From assembly GCF_003313465.1 (NCBI RefSeq), contig NZ_KZ845665.1, forward strand, positions 450,583-514,582: 64,000 nucleotides of DNA, in the 5' to 3' direction. The notes beneath the pieces are model-generated. The model saw only the letters and a program-made list of their open reading frames with translations. It was not told the DNA's origin and did no database searches. This stretch comes from Thermoflavimicrobium daqui. GTDB lineage: Bacteria; Bacillota; Bacilli; Thermoactinomycetales; Thermoactinomycetaceae. Position 1 is the first letter of the stretch, and each line of letters opens with the position of its first letter. The position numbers were made by a program, and so were the translations under genes. This document shows positions 1 through 7,898 of the stretch, one piece after another.

Positions 1-1013
1 TGGTTTGGCTTCATTCTTCAGATCATCCAGCTAAAACACATCCAGCTAAAACGACACATTTAGTGAAGCCCAAAAGCTTAACAAAAAACGGTTTTACCTA
101 TATACCGATCTCTAATCTGGAGAAACGATGGAAATTTGTTATGGATATGAATTATATAGATGGTAAGGTTACATTTGTACATAATAAGAAAAAAGTAATA
201 TTATTACAGGAAATACCTGTTATGCAAATAAATGGTCACTTTGTGCCGATAGAGGCAGGAATGTTAAAAGAAAAAAATGAATTCTGGATCACGAATGAGT
301 CGATTAGACAAATTGAAAAAGAGCTGAAGGATGATAAAAACTCGATTCATTCCCCTGCTATAGCTAATCAACGTATTCCTTTAAATAAAGTGGTTTCATA
401 TCTTTCTTTTTTAGAAAAGCCCATTCATGGTGCACATGTTAGTACCAAAGATACTCAATTACCAGGCGCTCCTCGAACCTATAGGAATGGAGTACATGAG
501 GGGATTGATTGGTATAGTTATACAACAGGAGTAGAGATTACCAAAAACACTCCTGTTCTCTCAATGGCTGATGGAGTGATTGTTCGAGCTGATCATGAGT
601 ATCATGAGATGTCTGAAGAGGAGCGCGATCAATTGCTTAAACAAGCTGCTACATTAGATCGGACACCTGAATATATTTTAGATAAGCTCCGTGGTCGCTC
701 TGTGTGGATTCAATATGATAAAGGCGTCCTAGCTCGTTATGTTCATTTGGATCGGATTTCGGATAAAGTAAAAGTTGGTGATAAGGTTAAAAAAGGGCAG
801 TTGATCGGATATGTAGGTAATTCAGGAACAAGTGATGGTGTATTAGGAAATAAAGAAGGTCTTCATCTTCATTTGGATATATTTATCTACGGAGAATGGT
901 TTTGGAAATATTATACGTTAGACGAAAGACGTAGCATTCTAGAAAAAGTATTTCCGAAAAAACTAATTCCATATAAGGTAGATAAAGCTGTAACCCCTCG
1001 TTCAAAAGAATAA
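1..1013 (+). CDS. M23-family zinc endopeptidase, 5' end outside window
   Basis: Likely secreted or surface peptidoglycan endopeptidase of the LytM/M23 family. The frame is open from base 3 to the window edge, so the start lies upstream; a GTG at 63 is only an internal candidate. The first visible part carries a short tandem repeat HPAKT-HPAKT. Numbering residues from 63, about 15-90 resemble a copper-amine-oxidase-like N-terminal fold (weak). The M23 domain follows, with the first zinc ligands in HEGID (about 145) and the second pair in HLHLD near residue 270. Both metal motifs are intact, so it looks catalytically competent. A long insertion of about 70 residues separates them, more than in minimal LytM domains. 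A terminator overlaps the stop codon. The family is confident; the substrate bond is unknown. Confidence 0.8.
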   Translation, partial: VWLHSSDHPAKTHPAKTTHLVKPKSLTKNGFTYIPISNLEKRWKFVMDMNYIDGKVTFVHNKKKVILLQEIPVMQINGHFVPIEAGMLKEKNEFWITNESIRQIEKELKDDKNSIHSPAIANQRIPLNKVVSYLSFLEKPIHGAHVSTKDTQLPGAPRTYRNGVHEGIDWYSYTTGVEITKNTPVLSMADGVIVRADHEYHEMSEEERDQLLKQAATLDRTPEYILDKLRGRSVWIQYDKGVLARYVHLDRISDKVKVGDKVKKGQLIGYVGNSGTSDGVLGNKEGLHLHLDIFIYGEWFWKYYTLDERRSILEKVFPKKLIPYKVDKAVTPRSKE

Positions 1014-1029
1014 GGGGTTGTTTTTATTA
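992..1029 (+). terminator. Terminator of the M23 gene
   Basis: AACCCC at 992-997 pairs with GGGGTT at 1014-1019, followed by a T-rich run. The stop codon of the upstream gene lies in the loop. Confidence 0.6.
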
Positions 1030-1054
1030 TCTATGAAATAGGGTTTTATGATAA

Positions 1055-1243
1055 AATGAACTATGTTTTGAGCAAGTTGCATCATTCGATCCAAAACCTG
1101 GATCATTCCTAAAACGAGAGCGAATCACTTTTGTGTAGGATCGACTTCTCTCCCTAGGGACAAGAGCTTTTAAGAGTGGAACCTTTAAGAAGTTTGATGG
1201 AATGATATTGGTTGGAGTGAGTGAGGAAGCAATGAGCGGCTGA
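1055..1243 (+). pseudogene. Possible decayed short gene, family unknown
   Basis: One frame reads as protein-like sequence for 62 codons, broken only by a TAG at 1136-1138 and lacking any start codon after an upstream TAA at 1052. Fragments such as SFDPKPGSFLKRERITF before the TAG and SGTFKKFDGMILVGV after it look coding rather than random. The G+C is higher than in the flanking intergenic DNA. I do not recognise the family. It fills most of the 377-base gap between the M23 and PAP2 genes; nothing else is evident there apart from the terminator. Confidence 0.3.
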
Positions 1244-1390
1244 TTTAGAAGGCAACCTCTGTTTTGTTAAATGAGGATAAGCTATATGAATTGAAATAAA
1301 GAAAATCAGATCATTTATTTAATTTTCCTTTATATAAACCACTTATAATAAAGCCATAAAAGAAATTTGTTTTGGACGGAGGTTAGGCAA

Positions 1391-1936
1391 ATGAAAAGCT
1401 TTGTTGCCTGGCTGATTCGATATGATGGGTTAATAGTATCTTATTTTAATCGCCAATGGAAGTGTCGCTTATTAGATATCATGATGCCACGAATTACTCA
1501 TTTAGGAGGAGCAACAGGTACGATTTCTTTTTTATTATGCTGGCTGATCTTTAGCTCGAAAGAATTTAAGATGTGGGCAGTAGAAGGATTTGTATCTTTA
1601 GCGGGTAGTCAATTGATCGTTCAGCTTTTTAAGAATTTGCTACCACGTCTCCGTCCTTACTTAAAGTTTTCGGAACTACATACATTTCCTAATCCTTTAA
1701 CAGACTATTCATTTCCATCAGGACATACTACAGCAGTCTTTTCAGTTGTAACTACATTTGTTTTACATCTTTCTAATTATGTTTATATTCTTTTACCTAT
1801 CGCGTTCTTAGTAGGTTTTTCAAGAATTTATCTTGCTTTGCATTATCCTTCAGATGTTCTCATTGGCAGTTGTCTAGGGAGTGGTTTTGCTATGTTTACA
1901 ATGTATGGCTTTGAGTGGTTAGAGCTTACTAGATAA
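1391..1936 (+). CDS. PAP2-superfamily membrane phosphatase
   Basis: Integral membrane phosphatase of the PAP2 superfamily, the family of BcrC/YwoA undecaprenyl-diphosphate phosphatases and PgpB lipid phosphatases. All three catalytic motifs are visible: KNLLPRLRP (K-x6-RP), PSGHT, and SRIYLALHYPSDV. Several hydrophobic helices surround them, and the 181-residue length fits the family. I start it at ATG 1391, preceded by GGACGGAGG, instead of the TTG 24 bases upstream. It sits alone between two terminators. A role in recycling undecaprenyl carrier lipid is plausible from family membership, but PAP2 substrates cannot be told from sequence. Confidence 0.85.
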   Translation: MKSFVAWLIRYDGLIVSYFNRQWKCRLLDIMMPRITHLGGATGTISFLLCWLIFSSKEFKMWAVEGFVSLAGSQLIVQLFKNLLPRLRPYLKFSELHTFPNPLTDYSFPSGHTTAVFSVVTTFVLHLSNYVYILLPIAFLVGFSRIYLALHYPSDVLIGSCLGSGFAMFTMYGFEWLELTR

Positions 1937-2018
1937 GGATGGAAAATTTTATGGTTCGAAGTGTGATATGTGACGGACTAAGAGGATAGCCTTTCTAGTA
2001 AAAATCAATTTAGAAGTT

Positions 2019-2047
2019 TTAAGGGGGAATGTGATCCCCCTTCGTTT
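2019..2047 (+). terminator. Terminator after PAP2 gene
   Basis: GGGGG and CCCCC arms around an 8-base loop followed by TTCGTTTATT; it lies between convergent genes. Confidence 0.55.
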
Positions 2048-2048
2048 A

Positions 2049-2465
2049 TTATTTGCGTGTATTAAAATACATGGTACGTCCATTTAACAATTGTAACTGG
2101 GCTTCAAGTTGTTTGGCTAGAAAGCGAGAATATTCATTGGCTTTGGTACAATCACCATGAGTTGCACGATCAGGTAGAACGAGTTGGATATAATGATATC
2201 CTGTATCCTTTTCCTGAGAAACGCCAATTAATAAGTAGTAGTATTGAGAAGGTTCAATTCCTTTAAGCATTAAGTACTGAATTCCATCTTGCTCCTTCTC
2301 TTCGATGGTATAAGGAAAAGCAGCCTGTTGATAATCCCAGCCAAGTTGTTGACCGGTATAAGCTGTCATCTCCTTGTAATAAGCTAATAATTTTTTTACA
2401 TCATCCAAAGTAATTTCACTCTGTTTGGAACCTTCTACCAATTTGATGTAAGCGCTTTTACTCAA
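2049..2465 (-). CDS. DUF1885-like conserved protein
   Basis: A 138-residue soluble protein that I match from memory to DUF1885, a Bacillales family of unknown function with a structure from a thermophilic relative. Supporting features are the N-terminal AYIKLVEGSKQSEITLDDV, the QLGWDYQQAAFPYTIEE segment and absence of a signal peptide or membrane helix. It starts with TTG, placed 8 bases after the Shine-Dalgarno AAGGGGAG; no better start exists. It is divergent from the GAF gene and convergent with the PAP2 gene. Function unknown. Confidence 0.7.
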   Translation of the reverse strand: MSKSAYIKLVEGSKQSEITLDDVKKLLAYYKEMTAYTGQQLGWDYQQAAFPYTIEEKEQDGIQYLMLKGIEPSQYYYLLIGVSQEKDTGYHYIQLVLPDRATHGDCTKANEYSRFLAKQLEAQLQLLNGRTMYFNTRK

Positions 2466-2545
2466 ACTTTTTCTCCCCTTAAAACAACATGATTATCCTC
2501 ATATTAGCATTTCACATAAGGTTGTCAAATACACATTTTTGTCAA

Positions 2546-2574
2546 TTGTCTATCAATCTTTCTTGTGATAAAAT
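2546..2574 (+). promoter_or_regulatory. Sigma-A-type promoter for the GAF gene
   Basis: TTGTCT at 2546-2551, a 17-base spacer and TAAAAT at 2569-2574, about 30 bases before the start codon. Confidence 0.6.
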
Positions 2575-2607
2575 TTTTATAATAAAGATGTAAGGGGATG
2601 AATCTCG

Positions 2608-3048
2608 ATGAACAAGGCGGATCTACTGGATGAGCTCCGCGCGGAAATCGGGGTTGTATCAGATAATTGTCATGGACAAATTAAAGAGCTATATCAATTT
2701 GTTTGTAAGCGATTATATGAGAAAGTGGCGGGATATCAGTCTGTTTCAATTTATTTAACAAATGAGTATTCTTTTTTCTGCTATATCTGTCATGGTTCAA
2801 ATGCACTCCCTTTAGTCATCCCCTTTGGTGAAGAGATATTGAGTTTGGGAGCCTTACATGCTGGAGTGATGATGAAACGAGTAGGGACAAGATTATTAGC
2901 GGTAGCGCCATTTTATCGTGGGCATCAATTGATAGGAGAATTAGTGGTTCAAGGCAATTTGCAAGATGAAATGGATGATGAAGATCTTTCTTTATTCCAT
3001 GAACTAGCTACATTATTTGAGCGAAAGGTAAAAGAAAGTTATTATTAA
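2608..3048 (+). CDS. GAF-domain protein
   Basis: A 146-residue protein made up almost entirely of one GAF-like sensory fold, with no attached output domain. The pattern FGEEILSLGALHAG followed by LLAVAPFYRGHQLIGELVV is typical of the core strands of a GAF domain. Stand-alone GAF proteins of this size occur in Bacillales (YtsP-like); some relatives are free methionine-(R)-sulfoxide reductases, but I do not see the clear cysteine set required and do not assign that activity. The start is ATG 2608 after AAGGGGATG. It has its own promoter. The ligand is unknown. Confidence 0.7.
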   Translation: MNKADLLDELRAEIGVVSDNCHGQIKELYQFVCKRLYEKVAGYQSVSIYLTNEYSFFCYICHGSNALPLVIPFGEEILSLGALHAGVMMKRVGTRLLAVAPFYRGHQLIGELVVQGNLQDEMDDEDLSLFHELATLFERKVKESYY

Positions 3049-3183
3049 GGTCATATGTTTAACTAAGTAAAGAATCGGGTATATTTAAAAAAATAAGAAG
3101 GAAATTGTATAGCTATATAAAATAGGAGATTTTTTTATAATCTTATGGGAATATTCAAAAAAATATAACGAGGAGGAGATCGG

Positions 3184-3483
3184 ATGAGCCATGAAAGATT
3201 ATATGACGAATCGGAGCAAGCACGAGTCCGTTTCGTAGGTTTTGTTTCTGATTTGGGTCGATATGACTTTGGGATAGTGTATACCCATATGTTTTTTGGG
3301 AAACCGTTAGTTATTTGTATGCAAACAGGTCGCTCCTCGTTACTCTCAATAGAAGATGTAGATGATCTGGAGTACCTCAAAGACAACTTTAATCTTAAAT
3401 CGATGAAAGAAGCAGAAGAGCTAGCGGTATTTTTACGTAATAACCTACCATCTACATTAATTGACGCTGAGTCAGAACATTAA
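3184..3483 (+). CDS. DUF3055-like conserved protein
   Basis: A 99-residue soluble protein matching, from memory, the DUF3055 family of Firmicutes. The shared pattern includes RLYDESEQARVRFVGF, the GKPLVICMQTGRSS strand-turn, and a C-terminal helix of the form EAEELAVFLRNNLP. The start codon follows a strong AGGAGGAG Shine-Dalgarno. It is monocistronic, with a strong terminator downstream. No function is known for the family. Confidence 0.7.
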   Translation: MSHERLYDESEQARVRFVGFVSDLGRYDFGIVYTHMFFGKPLVICMQTGRSSLLSIEDVDDLEYLKDNFNLKSMKEAEELAVFLRNNLPSTLIDAESEH

Positions 3484-3517
3484 TGATTAATCGATGTCTG
3501 AAAGAATGAAGTAGTTT

Positions 3518-3556
3518 AAACTGTTGACCAATTGATCGGGTCAACAGTTTTTTTTT
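3518..3556 (+). terminator. Terminator of DUF3055 gene
   Basis: AAACTGTTGACC at 3518-3529 pairs with GGTCAACAGTTT ending at 3550, followed by eight or more T. Confidence 0.85.
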
Positions 3557-3614
3557 GAATAGGGCCTAAAAAACACTCCCAATGATTTCTAATACGAGAT
3601 ATTAATATATCATA

Positions 3615-3643
3615 TTGACATGATTAGTATGTCATATTATACT
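3615..3643 (+). promoter_or_regulatory. Strong promoter of the SR1-like RNA with a CcpN-like operator
   Basis: TTGACA at 3615-3620, a 17-base spacer and TATACT at 3638-3643. Inside it lies TGACAT-N7-ATGTCA (3616-3634). TATGTCATATT at 3628-3638 agrees at every position with the CcpN operator consensus TRTGHYATAYW as I recall it. In B. subtilis CcpN represses SR1 when glucose is present; the same control is inferred here. Confidence 0.7.
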
Positions 3644-3711
3644 TTGGATATAATAAGACGTTATACGGAAGGTACAAATGTTATATCCTGTTGGGGTGGG
3701 AGGCTAAATTG

Positions 3712-3831
3712 ATGGAGATTATTGTTTGTCAAAAATGCGATGAAGTGATTTCTTATATGGAAAGTAATAAAGTAGGAACCCTTTATGGAACTTGCTGTGA
3801 CTGTGATGAAGAAGAAGAAAAAGTGAACTGA
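3712..3831 (+). CDS. SR1P-like GapA-binding small peptide
   Basis: A 39-codon ORF, the same length I recall for B. subtilis SR1P. It begins MEIIVCQKCDEVISYME and continues with KVGTLYGTC, matching the SR1P pattern IVCQxC...I...E..K...LYGxC. Two CxxC pairs suggest metal binding. The ATG follows GGTGGGAGG by 9 bases. The known relative binds GapA and promotes RNA-degradation complexes in B. subtilis; the same role here is inferred. It ends ten bases before the terminator of the RNA that encodes it. Confidence 0.8.
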   Translation: MEIIVCQKCDEVISYMESNKVGTLYGTCCDCDEEEEKVN

Positions 3832-3840
3832 TCTGATAAA

Positions 3841-3887
3841 AAGGCTTGGTTTTTCGATAAATAAAAGAAAAACCAAGCTTTTGTTTT
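3841..3887. terminator. Terminator of SR1-like RNA
   Basis: A stem of about 14 bp, GGCTTGGTTTTTC paired with GAAAAACCAAGC, with an 11-base loop and a T-rich tail on the plus strand. The minus strand also ends in T, so it may work in both directions. Confidence 0.85.
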
Positions 3888-3899
3888 ATGGTTAAACAG

Positions 3900-3937
3900 A
3901 AAAAAGCGACTCTCTCACTTGATAGTTGGAGGTCGCT
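3900..3937 (-). terminator. Terminator of speA
   Basis: On the minus strand AGCGAC and GTCGCT flank a loop, followed by six T, just after the speA stop codon. Confidence 0.75.
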
Positions 3938-3943
3938 AATCGA

Positions 3944-5401
3944 TTATTTAATAACTTTTACCATTTTTAGGGTAGGGTCTTCTGTACCTTGTACTGGAAG
4001 TCCTGCCTCAATGTGTTCTAGTATATATTCAATATTATTTGCAGTAATACGCTCACCTGGCTGGAGTACAGGAATTCCGGGTGGATAAATCATAATAAAT
4101 TCAGCCATAATACGTCCCGCTGCTTCTTTAAGTGGGATGTTAATGGTCTCACTATAAAAGGCATCACGAGGTGAGAGTACTAATTCTGGAATATCTGGAA
4201 TGGATATCGGAATCGTAAGTGTCTGTTCTGGTGTATAAAAATGATTGGATAAATCGTTTAAGGCATGGATTAATACCGAGACTGTTTCTTCATTATCCCC
4301 AGGTGTGATTAAACATAAAATATTATATAAATCACTTAGTTCAACTTCAATATTATGATGTTTACGCAGCCATTTTTCAGCTTCATAACCAGTGATGCCT
4401 AGATACTTGAGATGAATCGTTAATTTTGTTTCATCTAAGTCATAAAGAGCATCATTATCTAGCCATTCTCTTCCCATACACTTAAGCCCTGGTATCTCAT
4501 TAATCTGTCTACGAGTATAGTCTGCAAGCTGTAAAACTTTATCAATGACTTCCTTTCCCTCTGTTGCTAGATAGCGACGTGCTGCATCGATAGAGGCTAA
4601 AAGGATATATGATGTAGATGTAGTTGTTAGCATGCTAATGATGGATTGAACTCGGTGAGGATTTACTAGACCTTCTTTGACATTTAAGATAGAGCTTTGA
4701 GTTAGTGATCCTCCTAATTTGTGCACACTTGTGGCAGACATATCCGCCCCAGCGTCCATAGCAGAAATGGGGAGTTGATCATGAAAGTGTGTAAGGATTC
4801 CATGTGCTTCGTCAACAAGTACGGGAATACCAAAGCGATGAACACGATCAACAATATCTTGTAGATGTCCAGCAATACCAAAATAGGTCGGATTAATGAC
4901 TAAAACTGCTTTGGCGTCTGGATGCTGGGATATTGCTTTTTCTACTTGATATGCGGTTACTCCATGTGCAATACCTAATTGTTTATCCATCTTTGGATGA
5001 ATAAAAATCGGATGAGCTCCCGCCAAAATAATAGCAGAAAGAACCGATTTGTGAACATTTCGAGGGACTATTATTTTATCTCCAGGGGAGCAAACAGACA
5101 TAACCATCGTCATAATGGCTCCGCTCGTTCCTTGTACAGAAAAGAAGGTATGATCAGCACCAAAAGCTTCAGCAGCTAGCTCTTGCGCTTCTTTAATCAT
5201 ACCGTGTGGATGATGTAGATCATCTAATGGCTCGATATTGATTAAATCGATTGATAAGGCATTTGGACCAATGAATTCACGGAATTCCGGATCCATTCCA
5301 TGTCCTTTTTTATGTCCAGGAATATGAAACTGATAAGGATTTCGACTGGCATGTTCTCTTAATTTTGTAAATAATGGTGTTGTCGATTGTTTTGGATTCA
5401 T
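3944..5401 (-). CDS. speA: Arginine/lysine/ornithine decarboxylase family, SpeA-like
   Basis: PLP-dependent decarboxylase of the short (about 480-residue) Orn/Lys/Arg family, close to B. subtilis SpeA, which makes agmatine from arginine for polyamine synthesis. The N-terminal FHIPGHKKG motif, FFSVQGTSGAIMTM, VLVDEAHG and the PLP-lysine motif SVHKLGGSLTQSS are all present. The C-terminal domain ends in the YPPGIPVLQPGE motif. Start ATG 5401 follows GGTGGGGACC. It is convergent with the SR1-like RNA, an arrangement shared with B. subtilis. Lysine decarboxylases of the same fold exist, so arginine specificity rests on similarity and synteny. Confidence 0.88.
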   Translation of the reverse strand: MNPKQSTTPLFTKLREHASRNPYQFHIPGHKKGHGMDPEFREFIGPNALSIDLINIEPLDDLHHPHGMIKEAQELAAEAFGADHTFFSVQGTSGAIMTMVMSVCSPGDKIIVPRNVHKSVLSAIILAGAHPIFIHPKMDKQLGIAHGVTAYQVEKAISQHPDAKAVLVINPTYFGIAGHLQDIVDRVHRFGIPVLVDEAHGILTHFHDQLPISAMDAGADMSATSVHKLGGSLTQSSILNVKEGLVNPHRVQSIISMLTTTSTSYILLASIDAARRYLATEGKEVIDKVLQLADYTRRQINEIPGLKCMGREWLDNDALYDLDETKLTIHLKYLGITGYEAEKWLRKHHNIEVELSDLYNILCLITPGDNEETVSVLIHALNDLSNHFYTPEQTLTIPISIPDIPELVLSPRDAFYSETINIPLKEAAGRIMAEFIMIYPPGIPVLQPGERITANNIEYILEHIEAGLPVQGTEDPTLKMVKVIK

Positions 5402-5833
5402 AGGTCCCCACCTGCCTTCTTTTAATTAGCACGACGGATAGTATAACAGAAAGTAGGCAAGAACAAAAGAAAAAAACGATGTATTTTTATACAAAACTAA
5501 GATGTATTTTCTTGAATTATAATAATATATAACATATATTGGTTATAATAATAGGGATCATTATGTATAAATATAAAAATTGGGTGTTAATTCTTTAATA
5601 TTTTTTATTATATCCAAAATAGAACATAGGATCCCCGATAATGATAAAAAATATACACATTTTATATAAAGATATGTTCATTTTTTAGCTATAATTTAAA
5701 TTAGAATTTATGGATATCCCAAAAAAAGAATAATCCTTCCTTTGATATAGTTTAAAGATTAGAATCTGGTTATGAATTAACCGGCAAGGAATGATGCTTA
5801 TTTAAACTTCAAAAAGGGAGAGAGAGTTAATTT
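5402..5833. other. AT-rich divergent intergenic region
   Basis: This region lies between speA and the LCP gene, which are divergent, so promoters for both must be here. It is very AT-rich. A small inverted repeat GGTTA-TGAAT-TAACC lies at about 5768-5782. I find no coding sequence or structured RNA. Confidence 0.5.
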
Positions 5834-6886
5834 ATGCACTCAGATAAGCGATCAAGGCAGCAAAGAGAGCATGATCATGAAGACTTTAATACATATACTC
5901 CACGTCGAAAACGAAGTCAAAAATATAATAAGAAAAGTAAAAAAACAATATGGAGAGTTACTATTTCTTTTGTTTTGCTTATTTTGGTTGGAGTGGGATA
6001 TATTGTAACGCAAACGTGGGGAGCAATTGCTAAAGGTCATGATGATAAAGGGAAGTCAGACCTAAGAGATAATCAAGTCAGTATGGAAGAACCCTTTACC
6101 ATGTTACTGTTAGGAACCGACCAACGAGGAGCTAAGTCAACGAATTGGCGTCCAGATGTGATGATGGTTGTAGCAATTAATCCGAAAACTAAATCAGCAA
6201 AAGTGTTAAGTATTCCACGAGATACCTATGTTCCAATTGCCAATACGGATGAAAAAGCCAAAATTAATGCAGCTGCTTATTATGGAAAATTAAAAAATGT
6301 AGATATGGTCCAAAATGTTCGTAAGACGATTGAAAACTGGCTGAATATCCCAATTGATTATTATGCGAGGATTAACTTCCAAGGCTTTACCGATATTGTT
6401 GACACATTAGGTGGTGTAGATGTAACAGTTCAAAGAGAGTTTAAACAACAAATGATCGGTGGGCAAATGGCTCATTTTAAACCAGGGAAAAGTCACTTAA
6501 ATGGAGCTCAAGCTTTAGCTTATGTCCGAATGAGAAAACAAGATCCTTTAGGTGATAAAGGACGAAATATGCGACAACAAGAAGTTATACATCAATTAAT
6601 GGATAAGATGGTTAGTTTTGAATCGATAGCGAAATTTAATTCGCTTGTACAAGCAGTTGGTAATAACTTTACTTATAGTTTTAAGCCTAATCAGTTTTTA
6701 GATCTTAAGAATATATACAGTGAGATACCTAGAAATAAAATTAAAACGATTCAACTTAAATCAACTGCGGACCCTCAGAGAAATTATATCGAACTAGTCT
6801 CCGAACAAGAATTAGCAAGGGTGACCAAAGAATTACAAGATCAATTAGAACTGAAACCAACCATTCAAAAAGCCAACGGAGGTTGA
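5834..6886 (+). CDS. LytR-CpsA-Psr (LCP) family cell-wall polymer ligase
   Basis: Membrane-anchored ligase of the LCP family (TagT/TagU/TagV type), which transfers teichoic acid or other phosphopolymers from a lipid carrier to peptidoglycan. A basic cytoplasmic segment of about 40 residues precedes one membrane helix (about 41-63). The LCP domain follows with MLLLGTDQRG, DVMMVVAINP, SIPRDTYVPI, INAAAYYG, the GGVDVTV strand, and the ALAYVRMRK segment; these include the conserved arginine and aspartate residues. The 350-residue length is usual. It is separated from yktB by a bidirectional terminator. Which polymer it attaches cannot be told. Confidence 0.88.
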   Translation: MHSDKRSRQQREHDHEDFNTYTPRRKRSQKYNKKSKKTIWRVTISFVLLILVGVGYIVTQTWGAIAKGHDDKGKSDLRDNQVSMEEPFTMLLLGTDQRGAKSTNWRPDVMMVVAINPKTKSAKVLSIPRDTYVPIANTDEKAKINAAAYYGKLKNVDMVQNVRKTIENWLNIPIDYYARINFQGFTDIVDTLGGVDVTVQREFKQQMIGGQMAHFKPGKSHLNGAQALAYVRMRKQDPLGDKGRNMRQQEVIHQLMDKMVSFESIAKFNSLVQAVGNNFTYSFKPNQFLDLKNIYSEIPRNKIKTIQLKSTADPQRNYIELVSEQELARVTKELQDQLELKPTIQKANGG

Positions 6887-6903
6887 TCCGTTGGCTTTTT
6901 TTA
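6867..6903. terminator. Bidirectional terminator between LCP gene and yktB
   Basis: AAAAGCCAACGGA pairs with TCCGTTGGCTTTT around a six-base loop, with a T run on the plus strand and an A-rich lead that gives T on the minus strand. Confidence 0.85.
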
Positions 6904-7530
6904 TAAAGTAGATGCTAGTTGATAGAGGGGATATACCTTGTTAAATGTATCTTCGATTTTATTGATTAGCATCTCTCCACTTAGTGTAACTGCTTCTTCT
7001 TTTGGAATAAGGGTACCACAAAGGAACTCCGCTTTTTTTACTTTTTCTAAGCGTTCTAAGATCGTTTTAACCTCATCGGGTTGAAGATTATTAACAGAGG
7101 TGACCTCAGGACGAGTATGGTCTTGTGAAATGTAAAAGTACTTGGGGATATTAGGCCATACTTCATCAAACTTTGCTAAGAACTGACGAGCAAAAGCTGG
7201 CTTACGATCACACTCATAGATTAAAGCAAACCATATAAATAGGTGTGAATCTCTTAAACCGAACTGAAAGTGTGGGTAAGCTTTATAGCCGCGTTTGTTT
7301 GTCGCCCAAGCTACCCATGTCTCATCAGGTGGATTCACAGTCCGACGGGCATGTTTAGCAATATGTATATAAAATGGATCTTGGATGAGGGTGGTCAGAA
7401 ATGTAGCCACTTCTTCACCAATTGCTGCAAATTTGGGCTGAATATGCTCTTTTAATTTAGCCATTCTCGACTCTAAACCTTCTACTTGAAAGACTGCAAA
7501 ATCGGTATTAGTAAAACGAGGAATCGACAT
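6901..7530 (-). CDS. yktB: YktB-like DUF1054 protein
   Basis: A 209-residue soluble protein of the DUF1054/YktB family, function unknown. Hallmarks are DFAVFQVEGLESRM near the start, HIAKHARRTVNPPDETWVAW, YPHFQFGLRDSHLF, and VKKAEFLCG in the C-terminal part. I start it at ATG 7530 (MSIPRFTNTDF), which aligns with YktB and is preceded by GGTGG; an in-frame ATG at 7545 has no ribosome binding site. Its neighbourhood with speA and the SR1-like RNA matches the B. subtilis ykt region, with the LCP gene inserted. Confidence 0.85.
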   Translation of the reverse strand: MSIPRFTNTDFAVFQVEGLESRMAKLKEHIQPKFAAIGEEVATFLTTLIQDPFYIHIAKHARRTVNPPDETWVAWATNKRGYKAYPHFQFGLRDSHLFIWFALIYECDRKPAFARQFLAKFDEVWPNIPKYFYISQDHTRPEVTSVNNLQPDEVKTILERLEKVKKAEFLCGTLIPKEEAVTLSGEMLINKIEDTFNKVYPLYQLASTL

Positions 7531-7856
7531 ATTTCCACCATCCATTCAATCAATCACTTTGGGTCTAACTAGCAAAAATGATCTTTCGATCTATTTTTTG
7601 TAGATTGCTTTTATCTTACCATAGTAAAGTCGAAAATAAAAAAATTTGAATATCTTATTGACTGTTAGCTAGTTTTACGCTTGAAAATCATAAATTGATT
7701 CATTTAGAAATACTTTACTATGAAGAATGAAAAAAAAGCTATCTATACAAATACCGTTCCGTAATCTTTAAAATTTCGTACACTATCTTAGGAGTAATGG
7801 AATTTGTTTTATAGGTTTATTTCCTCAGAATAGGGGGCATCCTGTAGCCAGATTGT

Positions 7857-7888
7857 TCATTTCCTTGAAATGGAATGGAAGGAAATGA
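7857..7888 (+). promoter_or_regulatory. Stem-loop just upstream of split ribosome binding site A
   Basis: TCATTTCCTT at 7857-7866 pairs perfectly with AAGGAAATGA at 7879-7888 around a 12-base loop. No T run follows, and it ends 10 bases before the Shine-Dalgarno of element A. Confidence 0.5.
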
Positions 7889-7898
7889 TCGATTGAGG

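Larger units (their letters stand above)
3650..3887 (+). ncRNA. SR1-like dual-function small RNA
   Basis: The transcript predicted from the promoter at 3615-3643 to the terminator at 3841-3887 is about 235 nt; B. subtilis SR1 is about 205 nt. It encodes a 39-residue SR1P-like peptide and lies immediately next to speA, as SR1 does in B. subtilis. SR1 base-pairs with ahrC mRNA and also encodes a peptide that binds glyceraldehyde-3-phosphate dehydrogenase GapA. Its base-pairing function here cannot be judged without the target. The start site is inferred from the promoter spacing. Confidence 0.7.
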
